Source: a virus
Length of the DNA stretch: 26,573 nt
IMG/VR virus record: IMGVR_UViG_3300027899_000059
Location: 1-26,573 of that record
Strand: one strand, 5' to 3'
The first letter of the stretch is position 1. The number at the start of each line of letters is the position of its first letter. A program made the translations under genes and the position numbers. Shown in pieces: positions 1-7,943 of this stretch. A model generated the notes under the pieces. The model was not told the origin of the DNA. It saw only the letters and a list, made by a program, of their open reading frames with translations, and ran no database searches.

Positions 1-98
1 GGGTTGGTTGGAAGCGCGAAGATGTTGGTTCATGGCGCGAGCGCACACCTGAAGAACTTGCACTTGATGCACCTACTGAAGAACTACCGAACCCATAA
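1..98 (+). CDS. C-terminal end of a partial CDS, probably large terminase subunit
   Basis: An open frame enters from the left edge (codons from base 3) and stops with TAA at 96-98, giving 31 residues rich in Glu, Pro and Arg. No domain can be recognised in this tail. The assignment to the large terminase rests on position: the next + strand gene is the portal, and in siphoviruses TerL normally sits directly before it. The stop overlaps the end of the convergent minus-strand methyltransferase gene by 15 bases, so there is no room for a separate terminator. It could equally be another gene inserted between terminase and portal. Confidence 0.55.
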   Translation, partial: VGWKREDVGSWRERTPEELALDAPTEELPNP

Positions 99-746
99 CA
101 TTCCAACATCGGCAGTAGGGCGCAAATTAGCAACTTTCCAACCGCCTTCTTCCCAATAGGCCTTGTTGTTTTTGTGCCATTTGGCTAAGTCGAACTTTTT
201 AATATCATGCCATTTTTCAGGTTCTTCGCAATGGTTCACGATATATTGTGGCCCGACTTCGGTGTAACCCCCATGGGCTAGGTATTCAAGTTGCAGTTGA
301 TGTTCGGCCATTGTTTCTAATGTCCATTCAAACGCAATCGTTCCCATCTTGGAACTTAGGCCTTTGAATACATGCCATTCAGCGCCTTCAACATCTATCT
401 TAATTAAGTCAGGTGTGCCGTACTTTAAAGCCAATGTATCTAATGTAATCGTTGTTGCGCTAATAGTTCGGTAAGGTTTGCCGGCGTAGGGCATCGTTTC
501 ATCCGTAAGCCATGCTTTGTTAAGCGTGGACAAGCCATCTTCTTCGGCTTCATAGAATTCAACAATTGAATAATTTGTGCCGCTTACTGCATAACGCAAT
601 GGAACAACACTTAGGTTATAGATGAAATTCTTAACCAATTCAGCAAACACAATTGGCGCTGGTTCCAATGCAACTACTTCATAGCCTTTAGCGAGCGCGG
701 CAACAGTAAAGTCACCACGGTTAGCCCCAATATCAAAGCAAAGCAT
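84..746 (-). CDS. FkbM-family SAM-dependent methyltransferase
   Basis: This 220-residue protein is a class I methyltransferase of the FkbM type. It opens with the SAM-binding motif I (FDIGANRGDFT, residues 4-14), followed by an acidic strand-2 end (ALEPAP). The centre holds the FkbM hallmark, LDTLALKYG then PDLIKIDVEGAEW (about residues 102-124). FkbM enzymes O-methylate sugars or polyketides, so the substrate here is probably a glycan hydroxyl, although the sequence does not show which. A GGAG Shine-Dalgarno lies a few bases before the ATG. The start overlaps the TPR gene by 14 bases, so the two are co-transcribed on the minus strand. It is the last gene of a three-gene cassette that lies against the direction of the structural genes. 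Confidence 0.88.
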   Translation of the reverse strand: MLCFDIGANRGDFTVAALAKGYEVVALEPAPIVFAELVKNFIYNLSVVPLRYAVSGTNYSIVEFYEAEEDGLSTLNKAWLTDETMPYAGKPYRTISATTITLDTLALKYGTPDLIKIDVEGAEWHVFKGLSSKMGTIAFEWTLETMAEHQLQLEYLAHGGYTEVGPQYIVNHCEEPEKWHDIKKFDLAKWHKNNKAYWEEGGWKVANLRPTADVGMLWVR

Positions 747-1296
747 TTAGTTTCTCCAAATTGTAAGTGACTGCATTACGATACATTTCATTTAGATTTA
801 AGGCAGACAAAATCTTTAATCCGGCAAGTGATTCTTCTTTGCGGCCTATCCACCAAGCCGCAATTGAGCGTTGGAACAACAAACAATATTCACCTTCATA
901 TTCAGTAGGTACAGGCAATGGGTCTACACCATTTGCCCATCCTTGCCCCAAAATAGCGAAGGTATATGACTCACGCCAATTTTGGCAACGCTCGTAGTAT
1001 TGCGACAACAAAAAGTATGCTTCAGGGCGTGTATCGTCGTAAGTTAAAGCCTGAAATAAGCAATTGGTTACACTTAACTCACGGCCATTTTGGTCATTGA
1101 AACATTTAGCCATTCTAAGTAGCGATACATAGCCTTTAGGATTAGCAGGCGGGGCATATTCAACGCAACGCAAGTAAAAAGATACCGCGCTAGCAGTTTG
1201 ATTAAGTAATAAATATTCTTCCGCCACGTCAAAGTTAAGGTCAGAATTGAACGGGTCTTGTGATAATCTTACGATTAGATTAGGCAAATTGTTCAT
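733..1296 (-). CDS. TPR-like repeat protein
   Basis: A 187-residue, mostly helical protein. Residues from about 20 onward read as degenerate tetratricopeptide helices: AEEYLLLNQTASAVSFYLRC, then a segment containing RPEAYFLLSQYYERCQNWRE, with the Ala/Gly/Tyr spacing typical of TPRs and similar to repeats found next to glycosyltransferases in other phage and bacterial glycan clusters. It overlaps the upstream propeller gene by 17 bases and the downstream methyltransferase gene by 14, implying translational coupling. A scaffold or partner role for the two enzymes is inference. No catalytic motif is visible. Confidence 0.65.
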   Translation of the reverse strand: MNNLPNLIVRLSQDPFNSDLNFDVAEEYLLLNQTASAVSFYLRCVEYAPPANPKGYVSLLRMAKCFNDQNGRELSVTNCLFQALTYDDTRPEAYFLLSQYYERCQNWRESYTFAILGQGWANGVDPLPVPTEYEGEYCLLFQRSIAAWWIGRKEESLAGLKILSALNLNEMYRNAVTYNLEKLNALL

Positions 1297-2284
1297 ACTT
1301 CAAGCCTTCCGCTATTAAATCTTCAACAACTAATTTAGGTACGCGTAGCACAAATGCCGCGTTATCTTGAAAGCCAAAACTAAGCAATAAATCTTCACCT
1401 TGTTTAGCCGCACCAACACAGAATTCAACGCGAGCGTCTAAGAAACTAAACGGTTGCGATAGGCCAATAAAGTTAAACTCGTTATCCCACATCACTAATC
1501 GGTGTCGGTAGATAGCGTCCTTTTGACCAAGATAGTTTTTAAACAAATCTACTTCGTGCGTTATGCAGATGTAAATATTGCCCCACTTAATTACTTGGGA
1601 ACCACCGCGCTGGTCTTTATTAGGCGCAATTGTATGGCGCACAAATAGTTGTTCGGTTGAACCGCTAACTGGTTCGCAATAAACCAATTCAGTAGGCATA
1701 GTCCACTTAACAAAACGGTACGGTTTATCTACAACCGGCATCCAATTCTTTTCACAATAGGAAGTATCGGGTGCGGGTGCGTTAATGCGCTTGCGACTAA
1801 TTTCTTTCGCTGACCAATTATCTTTGTCAATTTCAATCTGCGTATATTCCATACGGCCAACGCCGGTAGTTGTGGTATCGCGGCGAACACCAATTAAAAA
1901 GTAATCGCCGTTCCATTGCACTACGCGGGCATCTTCAAGACCTACGAATTCCCAAATAGGTTCATGTAGGTCAAGCATTTCAACCTTTGCAAAGTCGGTT
2001 ATAGTTAATTCACTATCGAGCCGGCATAAGTAATTTTCAGTTACTAAGCGCTGGTCTTTTTCAGGATGTAGGTATGACAAAGGCCCAAAACGACTTGGAT
2101 ACTTTTGTTCATTTTCAGAGTGGTACAAGGTGTAATTAACATGTCGAAGATTCACTAGAATATCGCCGTCATTATCAATGAATACGCTAGGATTCATCAA
2201 GCCCGTACCGCTGGTTAGTCCGTGGGATATAACTAACGGTGCTAATTTTCCACCGTTTTCAACTGCCTTCTTTACTAAGTTCAT
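1280..2284 (-). CDS. Five-bladed beta-propeller protein, GH130/glycosidase-like
   Basis: A 334-residue protein with the repeated blade signatures of GH43/GH130-type propellers: NPSVFIDNDGDILVNLR (31-47), GLEDARVVQWNGDYFLIGVR (115-134), EKNWMPVV (178-185), RGGSQVIKWGNIYICITHE (226-244) and VEFCVGAA (286-293). Members act on or bind mannosides or related glycans; whether this one is a hydrolase, phosphorylase or transferase cannot be read from sequence. I start it at the ATG whose first base is 2284, because an upstream extension would run into the portal gene. No Shine-Dalgarno precedes this ATG. A TATTGT hexamer (2296-2291 on the minus strand) ends 6 bases before it, which would give a leaderless mRNA, a common arrangement in Actinobacteria. 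It heads the minus-strand cassette. Confidence 0.7.
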   Translation of the reverse strand: MNLVKKAVENGGKLAPLVISHGLTSGTGLMNPSVFIDNDGDILVNLRHVNYTLYHSENEQKYPSRFGPLSYLHPEKDQRLVTENYLCRLDSELTITDFAKVEMLDLHEPIWEFVGLEDARVVQWNGDYFLIGVRRDTTTTGVGRMEYTQIEIDKDNWSAKEISRKRINAPAPDTSYCEKNWMPVVDKPYRFVKWTMPTELVYCEPVSGSTEQLFVRHTIAPNKDQRGGSQVIKWGNIYICITHEVDLFKNYLGQKDAIYRHRLVMWDNEFNFIGLSQPFSFLDARVEFCVGAAKQGEDLLLSFGFQDNAAFVLRVPKLVVEDLIAEGLKYEQFA

Positions 2285-2311
2285 AGGAATACAATACCAA
2301 TAGGAGACACA

Positions 2312-4147
2312 ATGGGTCTGTTTGACAGAGTAGCGAAACGCATTGCGAACGAAATCGCTAAAGCACCTGTTGCCGATGGTGGTGGCGGAACTATGACCAT
2401 GCAACAAATGCAAGCCGTTGCAGGTATCGCGCAAGCGCAATACGGTAGCAATGTCAGTACAGCCCTACCCCGTAACCCATTACTTGCAAGCGTTCCTTTT
2501 GCTCCGGGTATGCCTATCTACCCGGGTGCTATTAACCCATTACGCGCCGATACTGGCCGACCTGACCCACGCCGTTATGAATTCCAAGTAGCGCAAAACA
2601 TAAATGTAAGCGATAACCGCTTAGTACCTTTCAAGACTTTACGCGCCGTGTCTGACCAAATTGATATTGTGCGCCGTTGCATTGAAGTTCGTAAATCAAA
2701 AATAACTGGCCTTCAATGGGATATTGTTTTAAGTGAAGCGGCAACCGAACGCATCATTTCAGAATCAGGTGGTAATCACTTAACTGCACTTAAAGAAGCG
2801 CGGGAAAAACTATCGCCTGAAATTGGTCGCTTGCGTAAGTTTTGGGAAACGCCTGACCCACAAAACGGTTTAGCATTTACTGACTGGTTAAGTATGTCAA
2901 TGGAAGAAATTGATGTGCTTGATGCGTGGGCTATCTGGCCGCAGGTAACAGTTGGTGGGGAAATCCGCGGCTTCCAAGTTCTTGATGGCTCAACTATCAA
3001 ACCATTACTTGATGATAGAGGTATGCGTCCGGAGCCAACAGTAGGCCCTGCGTTCCAACAGATTCTTTTCGGATTTCCGCGTTCAGAGTTTAACGCGGGT
3101 ATAGATGATGAAGCGGCAGATGGCGAATTTACTGCGGATGATTTGGCTTATTTCGTTCGTAATCGTCGTGCTAATAGCGTCTATGGATTAAGCCCAACAG
3201 AGCGTTGCTTACCGCTTGCAGATATTTATTTGCGCCGTCAGCAATGGATTCGTTCAGAGTTCACAGATGGCACAATGCCAAAATCTTATTTAGAATTACC
3301 TGAAACAACTTCAATGACACCTGACCAAATTCGTGCTTACGAAGATATTTACAACGATGATTTATCAGGTCAGACCGCTAACCGTAACCGCATGAGAATT
3401 CTTGTTCCCGGTGGTAAGTTAAACTTTGAAGAAGGTTATTCAGACAAGTTTAGCGATGCGATGGACAACTATTTAGTTACTTCAATTACTGGTCACTTCG
3501 GCGTACTTCCTTCCGAAATTGGATTTAATGGGTCGGGCGGTTTAGGCGCTTCCGGTTTGCAACAAGGCGAATCAGATTCAGGCGAAGCGATTGGAATTCT
3601 TCCTACTGCTAACTGGATTTCACAAATGATTAGCGCGCTTTCATATCGTTTCTTAGGTATGCCACGCGAACTTGAATTTCGTTTAGCACCTAGCGAGCGC
3701 ACTAACACACAAGAATCAGCGGCGCGTGATGATGTTCGCCGTAAGAACGGTGCAATTACACTTAACGAAAACCGTGCTGAACTTGGTTTGCCATTAGTCG
3801 AAACACCTGAAGCCGATATGCCAATGATTGTTGCTGGCAACAGCGTTTATTTCTTTGGCCCTGACGGCATACAACCTGCCGTTGAACCTATTGACCCATT
3901 GGCGGGTATGGGGTTAGACGAACCAATTGATGAATCAAAACCCGTAGATGATTTAAAACCGGCTGAACCTAAGCCGGCTGAAGAAGAAGTAAAAAAGTTT
4001 ATTCGCTGGATTCGTAAGGGAACACCAACCCGCGCATTTGAATTTAAAGAATTAGACGAAACATACGCCGAAATCCTAAACAAGTTTATTGAAACTAAGG
4101 ATGTAGATGGCGCACGTTGGTACGCTGAACATTATTTAGGTATCTAA
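2312..4147 (+). CDS. Portal protein
   Basis: A 611-residue phage portal, the dodecameric ring at the capsid vertex through which DNA enters and to which the tail attaches. The core follows the HK97/SPP1-like portal pattern: an N-terminal wing with a segment containing RRCIEVRKSKITGLQWDI, a mid-region TNRNRMRI-like strand region (LSGQTANRNRMRILVPGG), then GHFGVLPSEIGF and the long helix around QESAARDDVRRKNGAITLNENRAELGLP, a frequent C-terminal portal signature. The tail is Pro/Glu/Lys rich (PAEPKPAEEEVKKF) and probably disordered. A good Shine-Dalgarno (TAGGAGACACA) precedes the ATG. Its stop overlaps the MuF gene start (TAATG). Confidence 0.93.
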   Translation: MGLFDRVAKRIANEIAKAPVADGGGGTMTMQQMQAVAGIAQAQYGSNVSTALPRNPLLASVPFAPGMPIYPGAINPLRADTGRPDPRRYEFQVAQNINVSDNRLVPFKTLRAVSDQIDIVRRCIEVRKSKITGLQWDIVLSEAATERIISESGGNHLTALKEAREKLSPEIGRLRKFWETPDPQNGLAFTDWLSMSMEEIDVLDAWAIWPQVTVGGEIRGFQVLDGSTIKPLLDDRGMRPEPTVGPAFQQILFGFPRSEFNAGIDDEAADGEFTADDLAYFVRNRRANSVYGLSPTERCLPLADIYLRRQQWIRSEFTDGTMPKSYLELPETTSMTPDQIRAYEDIYNDDLSGQTANRNRMRILVPGGKLNFEEGYSDKFSDAMDNYLVTSITGHFGVLPSEIGFNGSGGLGASGLQQGESDSGEAIGILPTANWISQMISALSYRFLGMPRELEFRLAPSERTNTQESAARDDVRRKNGAITLNENRAELGLPLVETPEADMPMIVAGNSVYFFGPDGIQPAVEPIDPLAGMGLDEPIDESKPVDDLKPAEPKPAEEEVKKFIRWIRKGTPTRAFEFKELDETYAEILNKFIETKDVDGARWYAEHYLGI

Positions 4148-5979
4148 TGAACTGGCCTGAACAAAAAGTTGTTGTGCGCTTAACCGCGCAACATGCAACA
4201 AAGATACGTCAGGCTTTCAAATCTGCAATAGATGGTGATGCAATTGCTCAATCATGGGCAGAAACCCACCCCACAGGTGGCCTAGTCTCGCCACAAACGG
4301 CTAGAGATTGGGCGCTTGCACACGCGATAGCCAATGAAAAACCGCTTCAACATGCCTTATCGCGTGTTTATGCCGATGGCTATACATTAGGTGCAAAGGT
4401 CGCACAAACCCGCCTGAATGGTTTGAAAAAAGATGCAACGCCTAGCGTAAACATCATTGATTGGAATACATGGAAACCGGGCTTACCTAGCGCGGCGGCA
4501 TTAGTTAAACCTAGGGGCGGATTAAAACAATTACTTGATTCGCGCAAGATAACTATTGCAAACGAAATTACTCGCACCAAGTTAGACAGAATTGGTACAG
4601 CACTTTCAAGAAGTCTTAGCAAAGGTGATACTGCTAAAGAAACCGCTAAAGCCATTAACGCAATTATTGGTGACCCGCAACATGCTTTAACTATTGCGCG
4701 TACTGAAATGAATCGTGCTATGTCGGTTGCTACACGCGATTCTTATGAAAGCGCACAAGTTGAACAAGTTGAATGGTTAGTTGCCGAAGGTTGCGAAGAT
4801 TGCCAAGACAATGCCGATGCTTCCCCTATTAACATTGACGATACATTTCCTAGTGGCGATTCCGAACCCCCTGCGCACCCTAACTGCATGTGTGCGCTCG
4901 CACCTTATTATGACTATTCACCGGTTGATAGCACCGAACAAACAGATATTACAGCGGAAGATTTTGTATCTCAGGGTGAGGATTTTGCTAGTTCAATAAC
5001 AGACGAAATGCCTGTTATTGAAGAACCGGAAATTAACTTTACGCTTAATGAACCTGCTATTAAAAATGTAACTTATAGCGATGAGTTAATGAACAAAATT
5101 TTTACAGAAACAAAGGTAAATCATTTATCAGTACGTGAAATAAATAATTTGCCGCAAGATGTAATTGCCGAGTCTATTTCAAGACTTCAAGGTTTTAACG
5201 CTTTACCGAAGGTAGTTACAGCAACCAAATTTGACGACCTTGTTGGTAAAGAAAAATGGATACCGATATACCGTGGTGTTGGCGGTAAAACAAAAGCCGA
5301 AGTTGATGGGTATGTTAATGAATTTAAATCTGCACCTACTCAATTTGGTGGCCGCGGTATCTATGGTTCCGGAACTTATACGGCCGAAAACCGTGGAGTA
5401 GCGCAACATTTTTCTGAAGCCAACGGCGCTAAAAATGGAGAGTTACACGCGTTTGGGCGCGTTATGGATATGGCTATTAACCCTAAAGCAAAAATTGTTG
5501 ATTATGATGTAATCTCTAAAGCGACTAAAGGCCAAGTCGAAAAATTGCGTAAAACAAGCGGCGCGATGTATCTAAAGGAATATGCTAAAGCGCTTAAAAT
5601 TATTGCCAAAAAAGAAGGCATAAGTATTAAAACAGATGAATACGGAAGAAAAGTTCTTGATACTGACAAGTTCATAGTTCGGGAAACAAACGAATACGGC
5701 AACACACGCATAGATTACGATAAATCTGATTTTGATTCAGTAAGCCGCATTGATAAAGAATTACAGGCTTTAACAAAAGAATTTTTAGCCAAAACCGATT
5801 ATGAAAAACTTGCATTTATGGCCGATGAAGGGCTATATGTAAACGTAGGAAACCGGGCCGCGCTTGAAGGCGTGGACGTGATTCGTGTGCCTAAACCTGA
5901 ATATAGCAGGGATGATAGTGGTAACCTATCTGATTATTACATTGTTCTTAATAGAGGTGCGATTGCGGTGAGAGAATGA
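4147..5979 (+). CDS. MuF-like minor head protein with C-terminal ADP-ribosyltransferase-like domain
   Basis: A 610-residue two-part protein. Residues about 130-252 form a phage Mu gpF/SPP1 gp7-type head morphogenesis domain: TIARTEMNRAMSVATRDSY (182-200), then the Cys/His knuckle CEDCQDN...HPNCMCALAPY (216-254). After a linker of about 100 residues, residues 370-610 resemble an ART fold: IPIYRGVGG (372-380, with the NAD-binding Arg of the R-S-E type), GRGIYGSGTYTAEN (402-415, matching the second motif) and the terminal LEGVDVIRV...YYIVLNRGAIAV. A canonical catalytic ExE pair is not obvious, so activity is uncertain. MuF proteins lie inside the capsid and can be ejected with DNA, so a fused ART would be delivered into the host. 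The stop overlaps the next start by ATGA. Confidence 0.8.
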   Translation: MNWPEQKVVVRLTAQHATKIRQAFKSAIDGDAIAQSWAETHPTGGLVSPQTARDWALAHAIANEKPLQHALSRVYADGYTLGAKVAQTRLNGLKKDATPSVNIIDWNTWKPGLPSAAALVKPRGGLKQLLDSRKITIANEITRTKLDRIGTALSRSLSKGDTAKETAKAINAIIGDPQHALTIARTEMNRAMSVATRDSYESAQVEQVEWLVAEGCEDCQDNADASPINIDDTFPSGDSEPPAHPNCMCALAPYYDYSPVDSTEQTDITAEDFVSQGEDFASSITDEMPVIEEPEINFTLNEPAIKNVTYSDELMNKIFTETKVNHLSVREINNLPQDVIAESISRLQGFNALPKVVTATKFDDLVGKEKWIPIYRGVGGKTKAEVDGYVNEFKSAPTQFGGRGIYGSGTYTAENRGVAQHFSEANGAKNGELHAFGRVMDMAINPKAKIVDYDVISKATKGQVEKLRKTSGAMYLKEYAKALKIIAKKEGISIKTDEYGRKVLDTDKFIVRETNEYGNTRIDYDKSDFDSVSRIDKELQALTKEFLAKTDYEKLAFMADEGLYVNVGNRAALEGVDVIRVPKPEYSRDDSGNLSDYYIVLNRGAIAVRE

Positions 5980-6254
5980 GTTTAGAAACATCTGCCTTTT
6001 TGTCTAAACGCGCCGCTTTATTGATGCCATTAGTCAATTCTGAATTTAAGCCAAAAGTCTTTGATGCTGTTACAAAAGTTGATAACGTCAAAGATGTAGC
6101 CCAACCTTACAAAACTTGGTTAAATGATTTTTCTACAATTCCTGCAAATGCCAAATGGCTTACACCGGAACAAGAAATGAAAAAAGACAATCCCCCATTT
6201 TCAAAAGAAATAATGGATGCTTTAAAACAACGTAACGCCACTAAGGAGAAATAA
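5976..6254 (+). CDS. Hypothetical 92-residue protein coupled to the MuF-ART gene
   Basis: A charged protein with no recognisable family. It contains a Lys/Val-rich N-terminal half (KPKVFDAVTKVDNVKDV) and a Trp/Pro-containing middle (KWLTPEQEMKKDNPP) ending in a basic helix. The start overlaps the end of the MuF-ART gene by 4 bases (ATGA), so translation is coupled. This position fits either a small head protein or an immunity/inhibitor protein for the ART domain; the sequence does not decide. Confidence 0.6.
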   Translation: MSLETSAFLSKRAALLMPLVNSEFKPKVFDAVTKVDNVKDVAQPYKTWLNDFSTIPANAKWLTPEQEMKKDNPPFSKEIMDALKQRNATKEK

Positions 6255-6536
6255 ATGGCTTTCAACCATATTAACGCCGCAACCCAAACAACAGCAACAC
6301 CGCTTCTTAAAATCATACAAACCGCTAGACCGCTAACGCCAATTACTGTTTACAACGGCCACAGCGCGTCTATTTTTGTAGGCGATGCGACTATTGCAAC
6401 ATCGGGTGCAACCATTGGCCGCACTATTCCCGCCGCATCATCACAGACATTTTATGTAAATGGCGGCGATATTGTTTACGCTATTTCAGCCGCCGCATCT
6501 GCCGCCGGCGCTATTGTTATTACCTACTCGGCATAA
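6255..6536 (+). CDS. Small beta-rich virion protein, possible capsid decoration protein
   Basis: A 93-residue protein dominated by Thr, Ala, Ile and Val with alternating strand patterns (PLTPITVYNGHSASIFVGDA, then TFYVNGGDIVYAISAAA). This resembles small receptor-like or jelly-roll beta proteins encoded beside phage capsid genes. A clear AAGGAG Shine-Dalgarno precedes the start, which abuts the previous stop. It sits between the MuF and capsid protease genes, where decoration or head-fibre proteins are often found. No family-specific motif is seen, so the function is a guess. Confidence 0.55.
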   Translation: MAFNHINAATQTTATPLLKIIQTARPLTPITVYNGHSASIFVGDATIATSGATIGRTIPAASSQTFYVNGGDIVYAISAAASAAGAIVITYSA

Positions 6537-6545
6537 GGAGAAAAA

Positions 6546-7913
6546 ATGGCAATGGATTACGCAACAAGTTATGCGGCTATCGTTAAGTATGACAAAAACG
6601 ACGACGGTACTCTTATGGTTTACGGCAAAGCAACAGACGACACCTTAGATTTGGACTCGCAGATTTGCGACCCTAAGTGGCTAGATACTGCGATGCCACA
6701 ATGGTTCAAGTCCGGTGGAAACATTCGTGAAATGCACGGCCCGAGCGCCGCAGGTATTGCTAAAGAATATGAAGCCAAATCAGACGGACACTACATTGGC
6801 GTTCATGTTGTAGACCCATTAGCCGCCAAGAAAGTTGAAACCGGTGTGTATCAGGGTTTTAGTATTGGCATCAAATCACCACGCGTTGTGCGCGATACAA
6901 AAGCCGCAAATGGTCGTATCGTAGACGGGTCAATAATTGAAGTCAGTTTAGTTGATAGACCCGCCAACCCGTCAGCCAAATTGATTTTGGCTAAGTCAGT
7001 AGAAGGCGAAACAAGTTTGGTTCATGTAGAAGAACTGCATGAATACAAAGCACCACTACCAACAGAGGTAGCAAAGATGAGCGCGAAAGGTTCAAAGATG
7101 GAAACAATTAAGCAAATTGAGGAATTGGCTAAGTCTTTGACAACAGTTGATTCAGCAAAGTTTGACGCAACATTATTCGATAACGCACGTCGTGCGCTCG
7201 CGGAACTTATTGCCGCTGAAGCATTAGAAATGACTGAAGGACATGATGAGCGCAACTCACTTGCATCACTTGTTAATGCAGTTTACAATTTAATGTCATG
7301 GTACGAAGGTGAAGCCGCTGAAGGCGAAGTTGCAGAAATCGAAGAAATCGTAGCGGATAAGTCCGTTGCAGTTGAAGATTGTGCAGACGGAGATTGCGGT
7401 AAATGCGATAAATGCAACAAGGCTGTTGAAGCCGATGATGCAGTAGACGCAGAAAAAACAACTGAAGCCGATGAAACAGTAGTTGCTGAAGAAGCACCTG
7501 TTGCGGTTGAAGAAGAATTGCCTGTTGCTGAAGAAGCACCGGCAGTTGAAGAAGTTTCTGAAGTTGAACCTTCAGATGTTACATCTATTGAAGATGTAGT
7601 AGAAAAAGCCGTTAAGAGTGCTATGAAATCAGTTGAAGCCGAGATTGCTTCACTACGGGCGGATAAAGAGGCCGCAGTAGAGAAGTCAGTAAAACTTGAA
7701 TCTGACCTAGCAACGGCATTATCTAAATCAGTTGCAGGTGGGCCTAAGCGCACCGCAACTAAATTGTCAGACGAAGCAACAAATGATGCGCTTGTAAAAG
7801 CCGCAACATATAAGGCCAAGGCTGACGCAACAACCGACCCTGTTCTTGCTAAGGGATACCGCGCTTTGTATGCAGAATTTCTTACTAAAGCAACTCCAAC
7901 AGCAAGCAACTAA
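6546..7913 (+). CDS. Capsid maturation protease with fused scaffold domain
   Basis: A 455-residue protein. Residues 1-150 match HK97-type prohead proteases (herpesvirus-assemblin fold): the catalytic His in REMHGPSAAG (His64), the catalytic Ser in YQGFSIGIKSP (Ser106), and the closing IIEVSLVDRPANPSA segment (130-144). Residues 150-455 are scaffold-like: a helical stretch, a CX4CX2CX2C knuckle (Cys279, 284, 287, 290), a very acidic Ala/Glu/Val-repeat region (about 290-360), a coiled coil (about 365-410) and a basic C-terminal segment that would bind capsid protein. The protease cuts the scaffold during head maturation. A GGAG site precedes the ATG. An internal start at 7077 is described separately. 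Confidence 0.88.
   Translation: MAMDYATSYAAIVKYDKNDDGTLMVYGKATDDTLDLDSQICDPKWLDTAMPQWFKSGGNIREMHGPSAAGIAKEYEAKSDGHYIGVHVVDPLAAKKVETGVYQGFSIGIKSPRVVRDTKAANGRIVDGSIIEVSLVDRPANPSAKLILAKSVEGETSLVHVEELHEYKAPLPTEVAKMSAKGSKMETIKQIEELAKSLTTVDSAKFDATLFDNARRALAELIAAEALEMTEGHDERNSLASLVNAVYNLMSWYEGEAAEGEVAEIEEIVADKSVAVEDCADGDCGKCDKCNKAVEADDAVDAEKTTEADETVVAEEAPVAVEEELPVAEEAPAVEEVSEVEPSDVTSIEDVVEKAVKSAMKSVEAEIASLRADKEAAVEKSVKLESDLATALSKSVAGGPKRTATKLSDEATNDALVKAATYKAKADATTDPVLAKGYRALYAEFLTKATPTASN
7077..7913 (+). CDS. Nested in-frame scaffold protein from an internal start
   Basis: Inside the protease gene, in the same frame, ATG 7077-7079 (codon 178) is preceded by a strong Shine-Dalgarno, GAGG at 7065-7068, with 8 bases between. 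Translation from here would give 278 residues containing only the scaffold region (Cys knuckle, acidic repeats, coiled coil, basic tail). This matches the lambda C/Nu3 arrangement, where scaffold is made separately from the same reading frame so that it outnumbers the protease. Seen: the ribosome site and frame. Inferred: that it is used. Confidence 0.55.
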   Translation: MSAKGSKMETIKQIEELAKSLTTVDSAKFDATLFDNARRALAELIAAEALEMTEGHDERNSLASLVNAVYNLMSWYEGEAAEGEVAEIEEIVADKSVAVEDCADGDCGKCDKCNKAVEADDAVDAEKTTEADETVVAEEAPVAVEEELPVAEEAPAVEEVSEVEPSDVTSIEDVVEKAVKSAMKSVEAEIASLRADKEAAVEKSVKLESDLATALSKSVAGGPKRTATKLSDEATNDALVKAATYKAKADATTDPVLAKGYRALYAEFLTKATPTASN

Positions 7914-7943
7914 TAACACACTTAACGAAAAGGGATAAAACTT

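Noticed and set aside
2285-2440. N-terminal extension of the propeller gene on the minus strand
   Set aside because: The extra 52 residues are Cys/His/Arg rich, unlike the family, and overlap the start of the portal gene.
7273-7909. Long minus-strand frames opposite the protease/scaffold gene
   Set aside because: They are low-complexity Ser/Ala/Thr or Leu/Gln reversals of the repetitive scaffold coding sequence, with no ribosome sites.
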